Shown piece after piece: positions 48,215 through 57,444 of a stretch of 64,000 nucleotides of DNA. The notes beneath the pieces are model-generated. The model saw only the letters and a program-made list of their open reading frames with translations, ran no database searches and was not told where the DNA came from. Source of the stretch: Tetramitus jugosus (Eukaryota; Heterolobosea; Eutetramitea; Acrasida; Vahlkampfiidae); contig OW569387.1 of assembly GCA_937625935.1 (NCBI GenBank), positions 248,001 to 312,000 on the forward strand, read 5' to 3'. The translations under genes and the position numbers were made by a program. How positions within the stretch are numbered: position 1 is the first letter of the stretch; every line of letters begins with the position of its first letter.

Positions 48215-49954
48215 ATGTCAACAACATCACCCAACGGTGATGACAACCAACCCATTCTCACTCAACAATCGTCCAACAACAACAATTATGGCTCTACCTT
48301 AGACACCCTCTATCCCACCGTTGAACCTAATTCTCCGATCGATAATTCTCCTCCTCCCGCCAAAAAATCTACAGGAAAGGTAGGCAGTATAGCAACTGTA
48401 TTTAGCATTTGGAACACAATGGTAGGAAGCACACTATTGTCTATACCATGGGGATTCCGTCAATCAGGCATCGTCCTAGGATGCATTGTTTTTTTTCTCA
48501 TTGCTTTCATCTCCTACTACACTTGTACACTGGTTGTGCGACACTCTAAAAATATGAAACAATTCAAGTTGTTGTTTGGAGTGACCTTGGACGATAGTAA
48601 GAAGAAAAATCATCAGAGCTCTGTGAATCGATCAGAAGCTGATGTTGATGATGACCATGAAAATGATGAAAAAATGGTTGTCAATGAAGCAGAGGAAGAA
48701 GAAACGAATCGATTATTGACCAAAAATGATATCATAACTGATGAATTAGAAAATGGTAGTGAAGAAGAAGAAATTCATGATTTTTCAGAAATTTGTGTCG
48801 TGGCACTGGGTAGATGGTCCAGATTTGTCTCCATTTCCACCAGTATTCTCATTTTGATTGGTGGTTCCATTGCCTATCATATTTTGATGCGTGATTGTTT
48901 ATTGTCCATTGTTTATGGCATATCTGGTCTCACTGAAAACAAGAAATTTCCGTGGCAAAAGGGTGGGCCACCATGGTATTGGAACGATATTGTCGCGTCG
49001 CTTGCAATTGTTGCCGTTGCGTTTCCATTGAGTCTTTTCAAGGATTTGAAACTGTTGGGCAAAATCAATTCATTGGGCGTGTTTTTCGTCATGGGACTCT
49101 TGTCGTTTATTGTGTATGCGTGTACGAGAGGATTCATTGATCCTTATTGGACTCTGCACAATAGTCAAAAGAATCAAACAATGATTGCTACTGCTGCATC
49201 ATTGTCAAGTGGTTTTGACTTGGAATTAATGATGGATTCGATTGAATGGTCGAGTATTTTGTTTGGTAATGGAACGAATCCTGATCACCCTAAACTGGTG
49301 AATCAATTGCAATTGTTTTCCATCAATTTCTCTCACTTGTTGGCCATTCTATCACTCAGTTTCTTTATTCACAGTGTCATTGTGAGTATTTTGAAGAATC
49401 AGAAGAGTTTGAAACGTACGACGAGAGACTCTGCAATTGCTTTTATGATGGCTGGCATGTGCTATTTTATACCTGGTGTGTTGGGTTCGGTCGCTTTCCG
49501 TTATGTGCCCACCGATTCGATTCAACAAAACTTTTTGAACCAGTTTTCAAACAAGGACATTATTGCCAATATTGCTCGCTCATCCGTGTTGTTGCAGCTC
49601 ATTGGTATCTATCCATTGTTGCTCTATGTGATTCGTGTGCAATTGTTTGAGGCGACCATGAACAAGACGTATCCTGGATTTATTTTGACCTTTATTCTCA
49701 ATTTGTTCTGTTGTCTGTCGACAACGTTGTTTGCTTGCTTCTATCCAAACGTAGGAACAGTGCTCACCTATGTGGGAGCCATTTGCGGACTGGTTTATTT
49801 GTTTATTCTTCCAATTGGTGTCCATTTGTCAGTGATGAGAAAGCTTGGACAACTGAGATGGTACTCGGTCATTTTCCACATATCACTTGTGATTTTCGGT
49901 ACTTCCATTCTCGTACTTCAATTTATTCCATTTGAGAAAATTATCAAAAAGTAA
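48215..49954 (+). CDS. Amino acid transporter of the AAAP/SLC38 family (SLC38A9-like)
   Basis: 579 residues, single exon, about 11 hydrophobic spans. The long Asn/Pro-rich cytosolic N-terminus is followed by TVFSIWNTMVGSTLLSIPWG then FRQSGI, the first-helix signature of SLC38A9-like transporters (xIWNTMxGxxxLSxPWG). A ~100-residue acidic insert (DVDDDHENDEKMVVNEAEEE region) lies between spans 2 and 3. Later spans include FVSISTSILILIGGSIAYHI, IVASLAIVAVAFPLSLF, INSLGVFFVMGLLSFIVYAC and SAIAFMMAGMCYFIPGVLGS. SLC38A9 senses arginine at the lysosome for TORC1 in animals; here amino acid export or sensing at an endomembrane is the reasonable guess. Confidence 0.82.
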   Translation: MSTTSPNGDDNQPILTQQSSNNNNYGSTLDTLYPTVEPNSPIDNSPPPAKKSTGKVGSIATVFSIWNTMVGSTLLSIPWGFRQSGIVLGCIVFFLIAFISYYTCTLVVRHSKNMKQFKLLFGVTLDDSKKKNHQSSVNRSEADVDDDHENDEKMVVNEAEEEETNRLLTKNDIITDELENGSEEEEIHDFSEICVVALGRWSRFVSISTSILILIGGSIAYHILMRDCLLSIVYGISGLTENKKFPWQKGGPPWYWNDIVASLAIVAVAFPLSLFKDLKLLGKINSLGVFFVMGLLSFIVYACTRGFIDPYWTLHNSQKNQTMIATAASLSSGFDLELMMDSIEWSSILFGNGTNPDHPKLVNQLQLFSINFSHLLAILSLSFFIHSVIVSILKNQKSLKRTTRDSAIAFMMAGMCYFIPGVLGSVAFRYVPTDSIQQNFLNQFSNKDIIANIARSSVLLQLIGIYPLLLYVIRVQLFEATMNKTYPGFILTFILNLFCCLSTTLFACFYPNVGTVLTYVGAICGLVYLFILPIGVHLSVMRKLGQLRWYSVIFHISLVIFGTSILVLQFIPFEKIIKK

Positions 49955-50160
49955 AGGACTTGAGGTCTGAGAAACAATTTTTCATCGTATTATCCTGGGT
50001 GATGTGGGTTCCGGTAGATGCTGGGCAGTTGGTGTGTATTTAGTTTTAGATGACGGGCGAGAAAGATGAGGATGTTCCTGCAGAAAACCGCAGACAACCA
50101 TTTGGTGTCAAGAATGATTGGAATAAATTCGAAATTAACAACAAGCCTTTCAACAACAAG

Positions 50161-50723
50161 ATGAGTATCACTAAGCCATGCCTCAGAAATTTTTTCAGCA
50201 ATAACCAAGCATATTCCAGAAGCAGAACAAGAAGTTGTACTCCATAAATATATTCTGACAGCGAACTTGGTAAGGAGCTTTTACAACTGGTCAAATTGAA
50301 ACTCCAAGGATGTTGCTTCGATGATTGTCTTGGCAAAAAAATATCAAATCACAGCAGTCATTCCCACTCCGTTGAGTGTTTTGTTGGAGAATCTCGAAGA
50401 GCAATTGCATGCAATGTCTGAAGTTGGATCGGGAGAATGAGCTGTTCAATGAAGTGAAAGATTTGGTACGTAACAATTTACATTAGCATATGCTGAGGAG
50501 ATATGTGTTGAGTAACAATGGAAAGGTGATTGATATATCTCTAAAGGATGGATATTTGAGCTTATCATTGAATGGTGAGGACAAAGGAGTTGCCTTCAGA
50601 GGCTTACCTGATGATTTGTTCCCTTCTTTTGACATTCACAACGCGAATGACTCGATATTTTCATTGCGGGAAAATAGTCAACCAAAACAAAAAGTGGAAA
50701 CCAGAAGAAGAAGACATCGATAA
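50161..50723 (+). pseudogene. Decayed copy of the BTB/SPRY gene at 52048
   Basis: Starts ATGAGTATCACTAAGCCATG like the intact gene, then breaks. Recognisable pieces include DVASMIVLAKKYQITAVIPT (normally ASMIVLAQKYQIVAVVPT) and, after a deletion of the BACK-like and early SPRY regions, NNGKVIDISLKDGYLSLSLN then GEDKGVAFRGLPDDLFPSFD. Stops and frameshifts occur in between. It ends 7 bp before the LRR gene's ATG and may supply its promoter. Confidence 0.75.
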
Positions 50724-50729
50724 CAACAC

Positions 50730-51833
50730 ATGCAGACCGAAGAGGACAGCTATATCAAGCGTAGACCGAATGAAGGTGATGAATGTCAAAAGAATGGTGA
50801 ATCTGGTTTTTCGCTCTGCAGGGACACATGGTCAAAAATCATTGAGTTTTGTGACACTCCTGAATGGCTTCAATTGAGTTACACTTGCAAGGGAATCAAT
50901 CAATTCAAATTCAATCGATCCATCATGGCCAACAAGGAAAAGACACTAAACTCCACTTTGGATGATGAGCAAATTGCACACTGGTTTCAATTGGGAAAAG
51001 GAACATTGTTTAATGTGAACTTGAACGCTAGTTCTTCAGTGCTGGATGAACATTTCCAATTCTTGGAAGGAATTCACTCTCTTGATATGAGTGGTTGCGA
51101 TCAAATCACAGACAATGCAATTTCTCATTTGACTGGTATTCATACACTCTATATGACCAGTTGCTATCAAATTACAGATCAAGCCGTATCTTATTTGACT
51201 AACATTCACACACTCAGTTTGAGTGATTGCAGTCAAATCACGGATGATGCATTTTCTCATTTGACTGGTATTCATACACTGTATGTTAGCACCTGCAATC
51301 AACTCACAGACAAGGCGTTTTCCTATTTGACTGGTGTACACACGCTCGACATGAGCGATTGTGAGAATATAACAGACGATGCATTCTCTCATTTGACTGG
51401 TATTCATACACTCGATATGCGAAATTGTCCTCAAATCACTGACAGTGCATTTATTCATTTGGTTGGCATCCACACACTCGATGTGGCTCACTGCTCTATC
51501 ACAGACAATGCATTCACTCACTTGACTGGCATCCATACACTCAATATGAGTTATTGTGATCAAATCACAGACAACGCATTTGCTCATCTAGCTGGCATCC
51601 ATACTCTCTCTATGATAGGTTGCAAGCAAATTACTGATAAGGCGTTTCCTCATTTGACTGGTATTCACACACTCGATATGAGCTATTGCGATCAAATCAC
51701 AGATAGTGCCCTCACTCATCTGACTGGTATTCATACTCTCGATGTGAGTGGTTGTGATCAAGTCAAGGGTCAGTTTGCTCATTTGACTAGAACTCACACA
51801 CTCTACCACAAGAAAGAATCGAACTGGATTTGA
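50730..51833 (+). CDS. F-box-like protein with eleven 22-residue leucine-rich repeats
   Basis: 367 residues. The N-terminal region (CRDTWSKIIEFCDTPEWLQL, then SYTCKGINQFKFNR) is F-box-like in position and form. After a linker comes a run of Cys-containing LRRs (LRR_CC/AMN1 type) with consensus IHTLDMSYCDQITDNAFTHL then TG, residues about 115-354. Each repeat keeps the I/V-H-x-L-x-x-x-x-C-x-x-I-T-D-x-A-x-x-x-L pattern; repeat 7 is one residue short and repeat 11 is worn. Such proteins form a curved surface for substrate binding in SCF ligases. At least three decayed relatives are in this window. Confidence 0.82.
   Translation: MQTEEDSYIKRRPNEGDECQKNGESGFSLCRDTWSKIIEFCDTPEWLQLSYTCKGINQFKFNRSIMANKEKTLNSTLDDEQIAHWFQLGKGTLFNVNLNASSSVLDEHFQFLEGIHSLDMSGCDQITDNAISHLTGIHTLYMTSCYQITDQAVSYLTNIHTLSLSDCSQITDDAFSHLTGIHTLYVSTCNQLTDKAFSYLTGVHTLDMSDCENITDDAFSHLTGIHTLDMRNCPQITDSAFIHLVGIHTLDVAHCSITDNAFTHLTGIHTLNMSYCDQITDNAFAHLAGIHTLSMIGCKQITDKAFPHLTGIHTLDMSYCDQITDSALTHLTGIHTLDVSGCDQVKGQFAHLTRTHTLYHKKESNWI
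51072..51791 (+). repeat. Tandem 66-bp LRR-coding repeats (11 units)
   Basis: DNA-level periodicity of 66 bp (63 bp in units 7 and 11). The segments CATTTGACTGGTATTCATAC and CAAATCACAGACAATGCATT recur with few changes. The array is a hotspot for unequal exchange, consistent with variable repeat number among the relatives. Confidence 0.8.
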
Positions 51834-52047
51834 AAGAGTCAACTATCTTTCCATACAAGAAAGAGGATCTGGGAAACTAAAAGAGAAATATTAATAAAGA
51901 GCGACTGCTTGTTGAAGATGTCTGCGTGAGGGTCCCTAGCGTTTATTTGTAGACATTCTCCTCCTCGAAATTTCTGCAAACATCCTCGCTGCAGAAAATC
52001 TGATCGCACACTCCTGGACCAAAAACCTGACAACGTCACAGCCAAAG

Positions 52048-53169
52048 ATGAGTACCACTAAGCCATGCCCTCAGACCTTTGCAAACCTTAAAAGTCTGTT
52101 CAACAATCAAACAGATTCCGATTGTCAAATATTCTTTACGAAACAAAATAAGAAGTTGTTCCTTCAAAAATCCATCTTGAAAGTGAACAGTGATTTCTTC
52201 AAGGCCTGCTTTGAGAGCAACATGTCTGAGTCAAGAGAAGGAGTTGTAAATATTGAAGAAGATGATGACGGTCCAATGACAGAGTTGGTCAAGAGCTTTT
52301 ACACTGGTCAAATTGAGATTCCAAAAAAGGATGATGTTGCTTCCATGATTGTCTTGGCACAAAAGTATCAAATCGTAGCCGTTGTTCCTACTCTACTGGA
52401 AGCATTGACGGAGAATGTGAATGAAAGTAACTTTTTGCAGTGCTTGAAACTGGATTGGGAGAATGAACTGTTCAGAGAAGTGAAAGAAAAAGTTCAGAAT
52501 AAGTTTCACATGTATTTGGAGGAGATATGGAAGGGAGATGCGTATTTGAATCTGAGTATTGAACAATGGTTGTCCGCCTTGAATCTCATTGTCCACAAAG
52601 GAAACTGTGTCAAGGCCTATAATGCTGTTCATGATTGGGTGAAGGTGGATGAAGCAAGCAGAGCTCAATACAGTTTTGCGTTAATTTCTGCTGTGAGGAG
52701 GTCATCCGATCGAATTGCTCTCACTTTTCAATCTGCTTTCTGTGGCAGTAAGGCCACTCTCTCGAATTCAAACAGAAGAATCAAGAAAGATTCCACCACA
52801 TCATGGGATTGTGGTGCGCTGGGTACAAAATACAATCACTTTTCAATTCGTCTGTTGAGTAATTGTACGAACCTTATGGTCGGAATGGCTCCACAAGGAA
52901 TCAAGAAGGAAGGAAACAATTATGCAAGCTGCGGATGGTATTTGTACTGTGCCACAGGTGGTCTCTATTCTCAAAGTGGAGACAGTAACAAAGCGTATGC
53001 ACAGAAGTGCTGTGACAATGGAACAGTGATTGACGTTTCGCTAAATGATGGGTGTTTGAGTTTCTCTGTCAACGGTGTAGACAAGGGAGTTGCCTACATG
53101 AATTTGCCAGATAATTTGTTCCCAGCATTTGACATTCATAACGCGCAATGCGAGTTTGAGTTCTGTTAG
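52048..53169 (+). CDS. BTB/POZ-BACK protein with a SPRY-like C-terminal domain
   Basis: 373 residues. BTB: SDCQIFFTKQNKKLFLQKSI, LKVNSDFFKACFESNM, then VKSFYTGQIEIPKKDDVASM and IVLAQKYQIVAVVP. A BACK-like helical stretch follows (NESNFLQCLKLDWENELFRE, IEQWLSALNLIVHKGN). The C-terminal SPRY-like domain shows HFSIRLLSNCTNLMVGMAPQ, GWYLYCATGGLYSQSGDSNK, GTVIDVSLNDGCLSFSVNGV and DKGVAYMNLPDNLFPAFDIH. BTB proteins dimerise and act as adaptors for CUL3 ligases. Two decayed copies (50161-50723; 55600-56040) show a locally duplicating family. Confidence 0.82.
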   Translation: MSTTKPCPQTFANLKSLFNNQTDSDCQIFFTKQNKKLFLQKSILKVNSDFFKACFESNMSESREGVVNIEEDDDGPMTELVKSFYTGQIEIPKKDDVASMIVLAQKYQIVAVVPTLLEALTENVNESNFLQCLKLDWENELFREVKEKVQNKFHMYLEEIWKGDAYLNLSIEQWLSALNLIVHKGNCVKAYNAVHDWVKVDEASRAQYSFALISAVRRSSDRIALTFQSAFCGSKATLSNSNRRIKKDSTTSWDCGALGTKYNHFSIRLLSNCTNLMVGMAPQGIKKEGNNYASCGWYLYCATGGLYSQSGDSNKAYAQKCCDNGTVIDVSLNDGCLSFSVNGVDKGVAYMNLPDNLFPAFDIHNAQCEFEFC

Positions 53170-53315
53170 AACACTGTCTTTCATTTGTAATTAACGGCCA
53201 GCACCTTTGTTGAAACTTCCATAAAAACATTAGGTCACAACAAATGTCACACCAAATATCTTGCAGGTAATTCCACACTTTTCAAAGTGCACAAAAACAA
53301 GAATGATTCGGTGGT

Positions 53316-53467
53316 TCAGTTTGTTTCTCTGCATTTACACATATTAACATCCATACATATTCCATTATCTGAACAAACATTGCTCTCATTGTGTTTGATA
53401 TCATAACAATTGAAAAGTTCGCAATCATTTCCATAGTATCCATTCTCGCATGTCACTCCCAGAGAGC
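53316..53467 (-). pseudogene. EGF-like gene fragment (minus strand)
   Basis: Minus-strand frame reads SLGVTCENGYYGNDCELFNC then SNVCSDNGICMDVNMCKCRE, one end of an EGF-like module and the start of the next, before a stop. It abuts, head to head, the plus-strand fragment that follows, as if an inversion had split one gene. Confidence 0.5.
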
Positions 53468-53469
53468 CA

Positions 53470-53847
53470 ATGGAAGACAAGCCAATAAACAAATCTGTTT
53501 GTAATGGATTTTCAAGTATCGACAAGAAGGTTTGCTCCTCGAGAGGAGCATGTACCAAACCGAATACACGTGTTTGCAATTCTGGATATCTAGGTGATAC
53601 GTGCTCCACAAACTTGCTCTTAGTGTTTGACATTGTTGGATTCGTACTGTGTATTACTGTCACTCCAACAATTATAGTCATCATACGAAAACGAAGAGAA
53701 CATAGAATGAAATCGGAACTTAGAGCATGTCTATTGGAGGATCCTAACATTCTCTATTTGTATGGATATTCTTCCAATGACAATGGTGACAAATTTTTGA
53801 TCACTGAAACTGAATTCGCAAGATCAATTGAAAAGACCATCATTTGA
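53470..53847 (+). pseudogene. EGF-like / membrane-span / tail fragment of a receptor
   Basis: 125 codons: VCSSRGACTKPNTRVCNSGY then LGDTCS (EGF-like end), a membrane span (LLVFDIVGFVLCITVTPTII), and a basic-then-acidic tail ending EFARSIEKTII. It is the C-terminal end of a surface receptor of the kind at 35575. It lacks signal peptide and ectodomain. It could be expressed as a short protein, but a severed gene end is likelier. Confidence 0.5.
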
Positions 53848-54048
53848 GGAAATTACAACTGAATTGAACAGAATAACAGTTTGAGACGTGTGTGAGATTG
53901 AGACACATGCATCCATGTCGCCATGAAGGTCGACAGAAAGCTCATTTATTGACAGATGGTTATGAATTTAATGTTTGCACCAATTGGTACAATAATTTTG
54001 ATGCTACTACTAAACAACATGTTCCACTATTTACAGACACTAGCTACA

Positions 54049-55344
54049 TCACAGTAAGGTGACTAATACATCACCAGATCCCGTCGATGCGTTCAATACA
54101 CTGGTCGGAGTTGGACTGTCAACAAATCCTTCACGTCTATCTTCCTTATTCTTTGTGTATGTGATCTGCTTGGCACCCGCATTATTAATCCTTGCTTCAC
54201 CCGAGTTGGTATTGACAACGAACGAACCTTGGAAGTAGCTAACACCTAGATTAATATTTCCAGATGAAGCAGAAGTATTGATGAATGGAGCTTGAACAGA
54301 ATGAATCGTCTGGTCACCAGATGATAGTTTGGTGGTTACTCCATAGGATGAGATCATTGAGCGAGCATTCAAGTCCCCAGAGTTGCTTATCAATGCAATA
54401 TTTCCTGAAGCTGTCATAGCACCGAAACTTTGATCGCCAGACGATGCTTTAATCTTGATTGCTCCTTGTGTGCTAGTAATCGTTTCAACCTTGATGTTTC
54501 CTGAACTAGATTCAATGAGTATCTCATCGAGAGCTAGGAGATTAGAGAATCTGATATCTCCCGAGCCCGAATGGATCTGAACACTATTGAATTTCAAAGA
54601 GCGTCCCGCTTCACCTCCTTGATACACATCACCAGAATTGATGTATATTTCTAGATTCATGGTCTCTGCTGCCGCTGGGATGTACACCTTTCTGACGACC
54701 TTTTGACAAGCTTTGCCCGCACCAGTTGTTTCAAGAGTAAGAGTGTTCCCAGACGAGGAAAAGGTTGTGATAGAGTTACGATAATATCTCCAAGAAGTAT
54801 CCACCTCTACGATTATCGTTGATCCAGATGTAGGTATCAACTCAACATCTCCGTCACCAGCAATCACAAATGTCATGGATTCAACAGGTATACTCACAAT
54901 AGGCGGATCAAATGAAAACTGCTCCTGTTTGTGATATGGCAAACCAGAGAGACAAGTCAAAGAAACTGGTAATGCAATCGCAAGAATAACAAGTACCAGA
55001 CAACATAGACCACAGCCCAACCCACCAATCAACAGATACTTTCGTCTGGATGTTTTTGGAGCAGATCCGAGTTCATCACTCTTCTGGACTGGATCGTCGC
55101 TATATTGACTTGTCGTCTCTGCTGGTGCATACTCTTGTTCATTGAGACATGCTTGTTGCATGTATAGCCCCTGTGGTTCTTGAACGTTGGAAAACGTTGG
55201 AAAGATATTCTGTGGTGTTAGGGGTGGTGCATTAGGCTCTTCATCTGACTTCACCTCAGGATACAACTCGGTGCTTTGTATAGGCTTCATTTGTGTTTGT
55301 TTTTCTGAGGTATTATATTCTGCCTGATGTCTTTTTCTATGCAT
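54049..55344 (-). CDS. Single-pass membrane protein with an adhesin-like (DUF4097-type) beta-solenoid
   Basis: 431 residues. Pro/Gln/Glu-rich cytosolic N-terminus (~105 residues, no signal peptide), a basic stop then a membrane span (YLLIGGLGCGLCCLVLVILA), then an all-beta region of short repeats of the form SGDI/SGNI: VQIHSGSGDIRFSNLLALDE, ILIESSSGNIKVETITSTQG, KIKASSGDQSFGAMTASGNI, ALISNSGDLNARSM, TKLSSGDQTIHSVQA, NTSASSGNINLGVS and NTNSGEARINNAG. This is the pattern of the DUF4097 'putative adhesin' repeats. Topology by the positive-inside rule (SRRK before the span) puts the solenoid outside. A role in attachment is inferred only. Confidence 0.78.
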   Translation of the reverse strand: MHRKRHQAEYNTSEKQTQMKPIQSTELYPEVKSDEEPNAPPLTPQNIFPTFSNVQEPQGLYMQQACLNEQEYAPAETTSQYSDDPVQKSDELGSAPKTSRRKYLLIGGLGCGLCCLVLVILAIALPVSLTCLSGLPYHKQEQFSFDPPIVSIPVESMTFVIAGDGDVELIPTSGSTIIVEVDTSWRYYRNSITTFSSSGNTLTLETTGAGKACQKVVRKVYIPAAAETMNLEIYINSGDVYQGGEAGRSLKFNSVQIHSGSGDIRFSNLLALDEILIESSSGNIKVETITSTQGAIKIKASSGDQSFGAMTASGNIALISNSGDLNARSMISSYGVTTKLSSGDQTIHSVQAPFINTSASSGNINLGVSYFQGSFVVNTNSGEARINNAGAKQITYTKNKEDRREGFVDSPTPTSVLNASTGSGDVLVTLL

Positions 55345-55599
55345 GCTGGAAGCAGAAGAAGGTTCGAAGGTAAGGCAGCCAGGAAATTAATGGTGTCAAG
55401 CCATTGTTTTAGATGTCAAGGTTAAGCATGCGAGCATCCAAACATGGCAAGATTTCGAATGTTGTCCAGTATCTTTTAATAATCTCGCCACTTTTTCTTG
55501 CAGAATGTTTGATTATGGCGTCATTGTCCTTCGTGACTATGCACCATGACCAGATGGTTGTCTGGTTCACAAAGAGCCGACCATAAACTACAGGAAGAC

Positions 55600-56040
55600 T
55601 TTATTCCGTTGTGCCAATTTGAAATGCGAACCGCATTCAACTTGACAACAATCAAACAGATTCCGATTCAAATGTTCTTTACACAACAAAATAAGCCAAG
55701 GGTCATCCGATAGATCGACTGGAATCTTGTTGGCCTGATTTCAGTGGAAGCAAGACAATCAAAAGGGAAGCCTCGGCAGGATGGAACCGTGCTGCTCTTG
55801 GAACAAAATGCTCTAATCACTTTTCAATTCGATTATTGAACAATTGTTCGAAATTAATGGTTGAAATGACCCACAAGGTAATTACAAGAAGAACAGGTGG
55901 TCTCTATTCTCAAAGTGGAGACACTAACAAAGAATTTGCACAAAAGTGCAGTAACAATGGAACGGTGACTGATGTTTCGCTAAAGGATGTTTGTCCTTCT
56001 CTGTGAATGGTGTGGACAAGTGAATTTGCCAGACCATTTG
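55600..56040 (+). pseudogene. Second decayed copy of the BTB/SPRY gene
   Basis: AACAATCAAACAGATTCCGA and TTACACAACAAAATAAG match 52100-52150; ATGGAACCGTGCTGCTCTTG with CACTTTTCAATTCGAT matches 52800-52850; and GGTGGTCTCTATTCTCAAAG with TGGAGACA matches 52960-52985. Stops, deletions and frameshifts run throughout and the BTB part is mostly lost. Bases 55345-55600, between this relic and the adhesin-like gene, show nothing recognisable. Confidence 0.75.
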
Positions 56041-56248
56041 TTAGGATTCCTTGCATCGTATCATCCATAAAGGAAAACACTAGAACAAATTGTGCTTGTT
56101 CTCCAGATTCCAAAATATGTTGTAGATGTCACACCGGAAACTTGGATAAACTCCGATGACAAGCTTGTGTGGACAAGAACAAAAGCTTTCAGAACAAAAA
56201 AAAGCACCAAATATCAAACACCTACTTCGCACGTAAACAAAGTAAAGA

Positions 56249-57175
56249 ATGGGCTGGGCAAACAACACCAACGCGGCGAATAGTTCACCCATATCATCAT
56301 CAGCAACAGCAACACAAGATGACTCCAGTAACAACAAACTACAGATAATGGAGGAACTTTCTCTCGACATTCAAAATTTTGCTTCCATGAAAAAAACGCT
56401 GCAAGAGTACACCCGAGCAATGGGCACAAGTCGGGATAATGAAAAACTCCGACTCCGATTGAAACAACTCAAAAATAAAGCATCTACGACGGAGCAACGC
56501 ATTTCCAAGCATTTGACCAAGCGGTTGGATTCTGCGCGAGCTCTCAATGACGTCAAGCGGAAACAGCTACAAAAATTAAATGAACAATTTTTGACTGTTC
56601 GCGAGGAGTACTCCAAAGCACTCCGTGAATGTACTCTACAAGAAAAAAAACACAGTGGCGGAGGTAGCTCTCTGTCACCTACAAGCGGTGGTCGCTCATC
56701 ACTTGCGTCTCCCTCTTCCAAATATGGAAATGAGAGCACTGATCGAAATGATAGCAGTGATGACGATGATAGTGATGATGAGAGCAGTGTCATGTCTGTC
56801 ATGATGCAACAACAGCTCCAACTCAAGAAGAAGGAGAAGCAAAAGCAACAAAAGGAAAGCTTGAAATCTCAAGGTGTGTTGTCTGCGTCGGATTCTGCCA
56901 CATTGGACGTTCACAAGGTGATTGCCATGGAAACGAATAGGGAATTGGAGTCGCTGGAAGCTGATTTTTTGGAGCTTCACGAATGTTTTCAAGATATGAA
57001 CACACTGATCAAGGAACAAGGTGAGAGCATCAATATCATTTATGATAATGTGTCTAGGGCAAGAGAAGATGTCGAGATTGGAGTGGAAGATATCAAGGCA
57101 GCTGATGATATGAATTTGAACAAGGGACTCAGGAGTGGAGTGTCAAAATTGTTTGGTTTTGGACGCTTCTTTTAA
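56249..57175 (+). CDS. Qa-SNARE (syntaxin) without a membrane anchor
   Basis: 308 residues. The N-terminal half is helical and Habc-like (MEELSLDIQNFASMKKTLQE, DNEKLRLRLKQLKNKASTTE, RQLQKLNEQFLTVREEYSKA-like). After a Ser/Asp linker and a Lys/Gln run comes the SNARE motif (ETNRELESLEADFLELHECF, QDMNTLIKEQGESINIIYDN, VSRAREDVEIGVEDIKAADD) with the central zero-layer Gln in KEQGES. It ends MNLNKGLRSGVSKLFGFGRF plus F with no hydrophobic anchor, only a short basic-aromatic tail. The sequence resembles syntaxin 7/12/PEP12-type endosomal Qa-SNAREs. Membrane contact would need the amphipathic tail or partners. Confidence 0.78.
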   Translation: MGWANNTNAANSSPISSSATATQDDSSNNKLQIMEELSLDIQNFASMKKTLQEYTRAMGTSRDNEKLRLRLKQLKNKASTTEQRISKHLTKRLDSARALNDVKRKQLQKLNEQFLTVREEYSKALRECTLQEKKHSGGGSSLSPTSGGRSSLASPSSKYGNESTDRNDSSDDDDSDDESSVMSVMMQQQLQLKKKEKQKQQKESLKSQGVLSASDSATLDVHKVIAMETNRELESLEADFLELHECFQDMNTLIKEQGESINIIYDNVSRAREDVEIGVEDIKAADDMNLNKGLRSGVSKLFGFGRFF

Positions 57176-57444
57176 ATCACTTTGAGACCACTTGTTGTAA
57201 AACTGGTTATTGATTGTATAAAATTTTTGTCACTGTAGTTACAACCTTCCAAATGTGCTATTGTTCGTGCTGTGTTCCGTCTCGGAGAAATGCCACTTGA
57301 CCATTACTTGATTGATTCTCACCTGGGATCTCAGATTCATCTCAAGCTTTCATAAAAAACTACACCGACGATAGACTTGAACGACAACTTGATCATTCAA
57401 CACGTGAGAAACCAAGATAAAAACCTGACCACCAACAAGAAGAA

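Noticed and set aside
51036-51587. Long minus-strand ORF antisense to the LRR array
   Set aside because: It arises from the 66-bp periodicity of the LRR repeats, which keeps an antisense frame open by chance.
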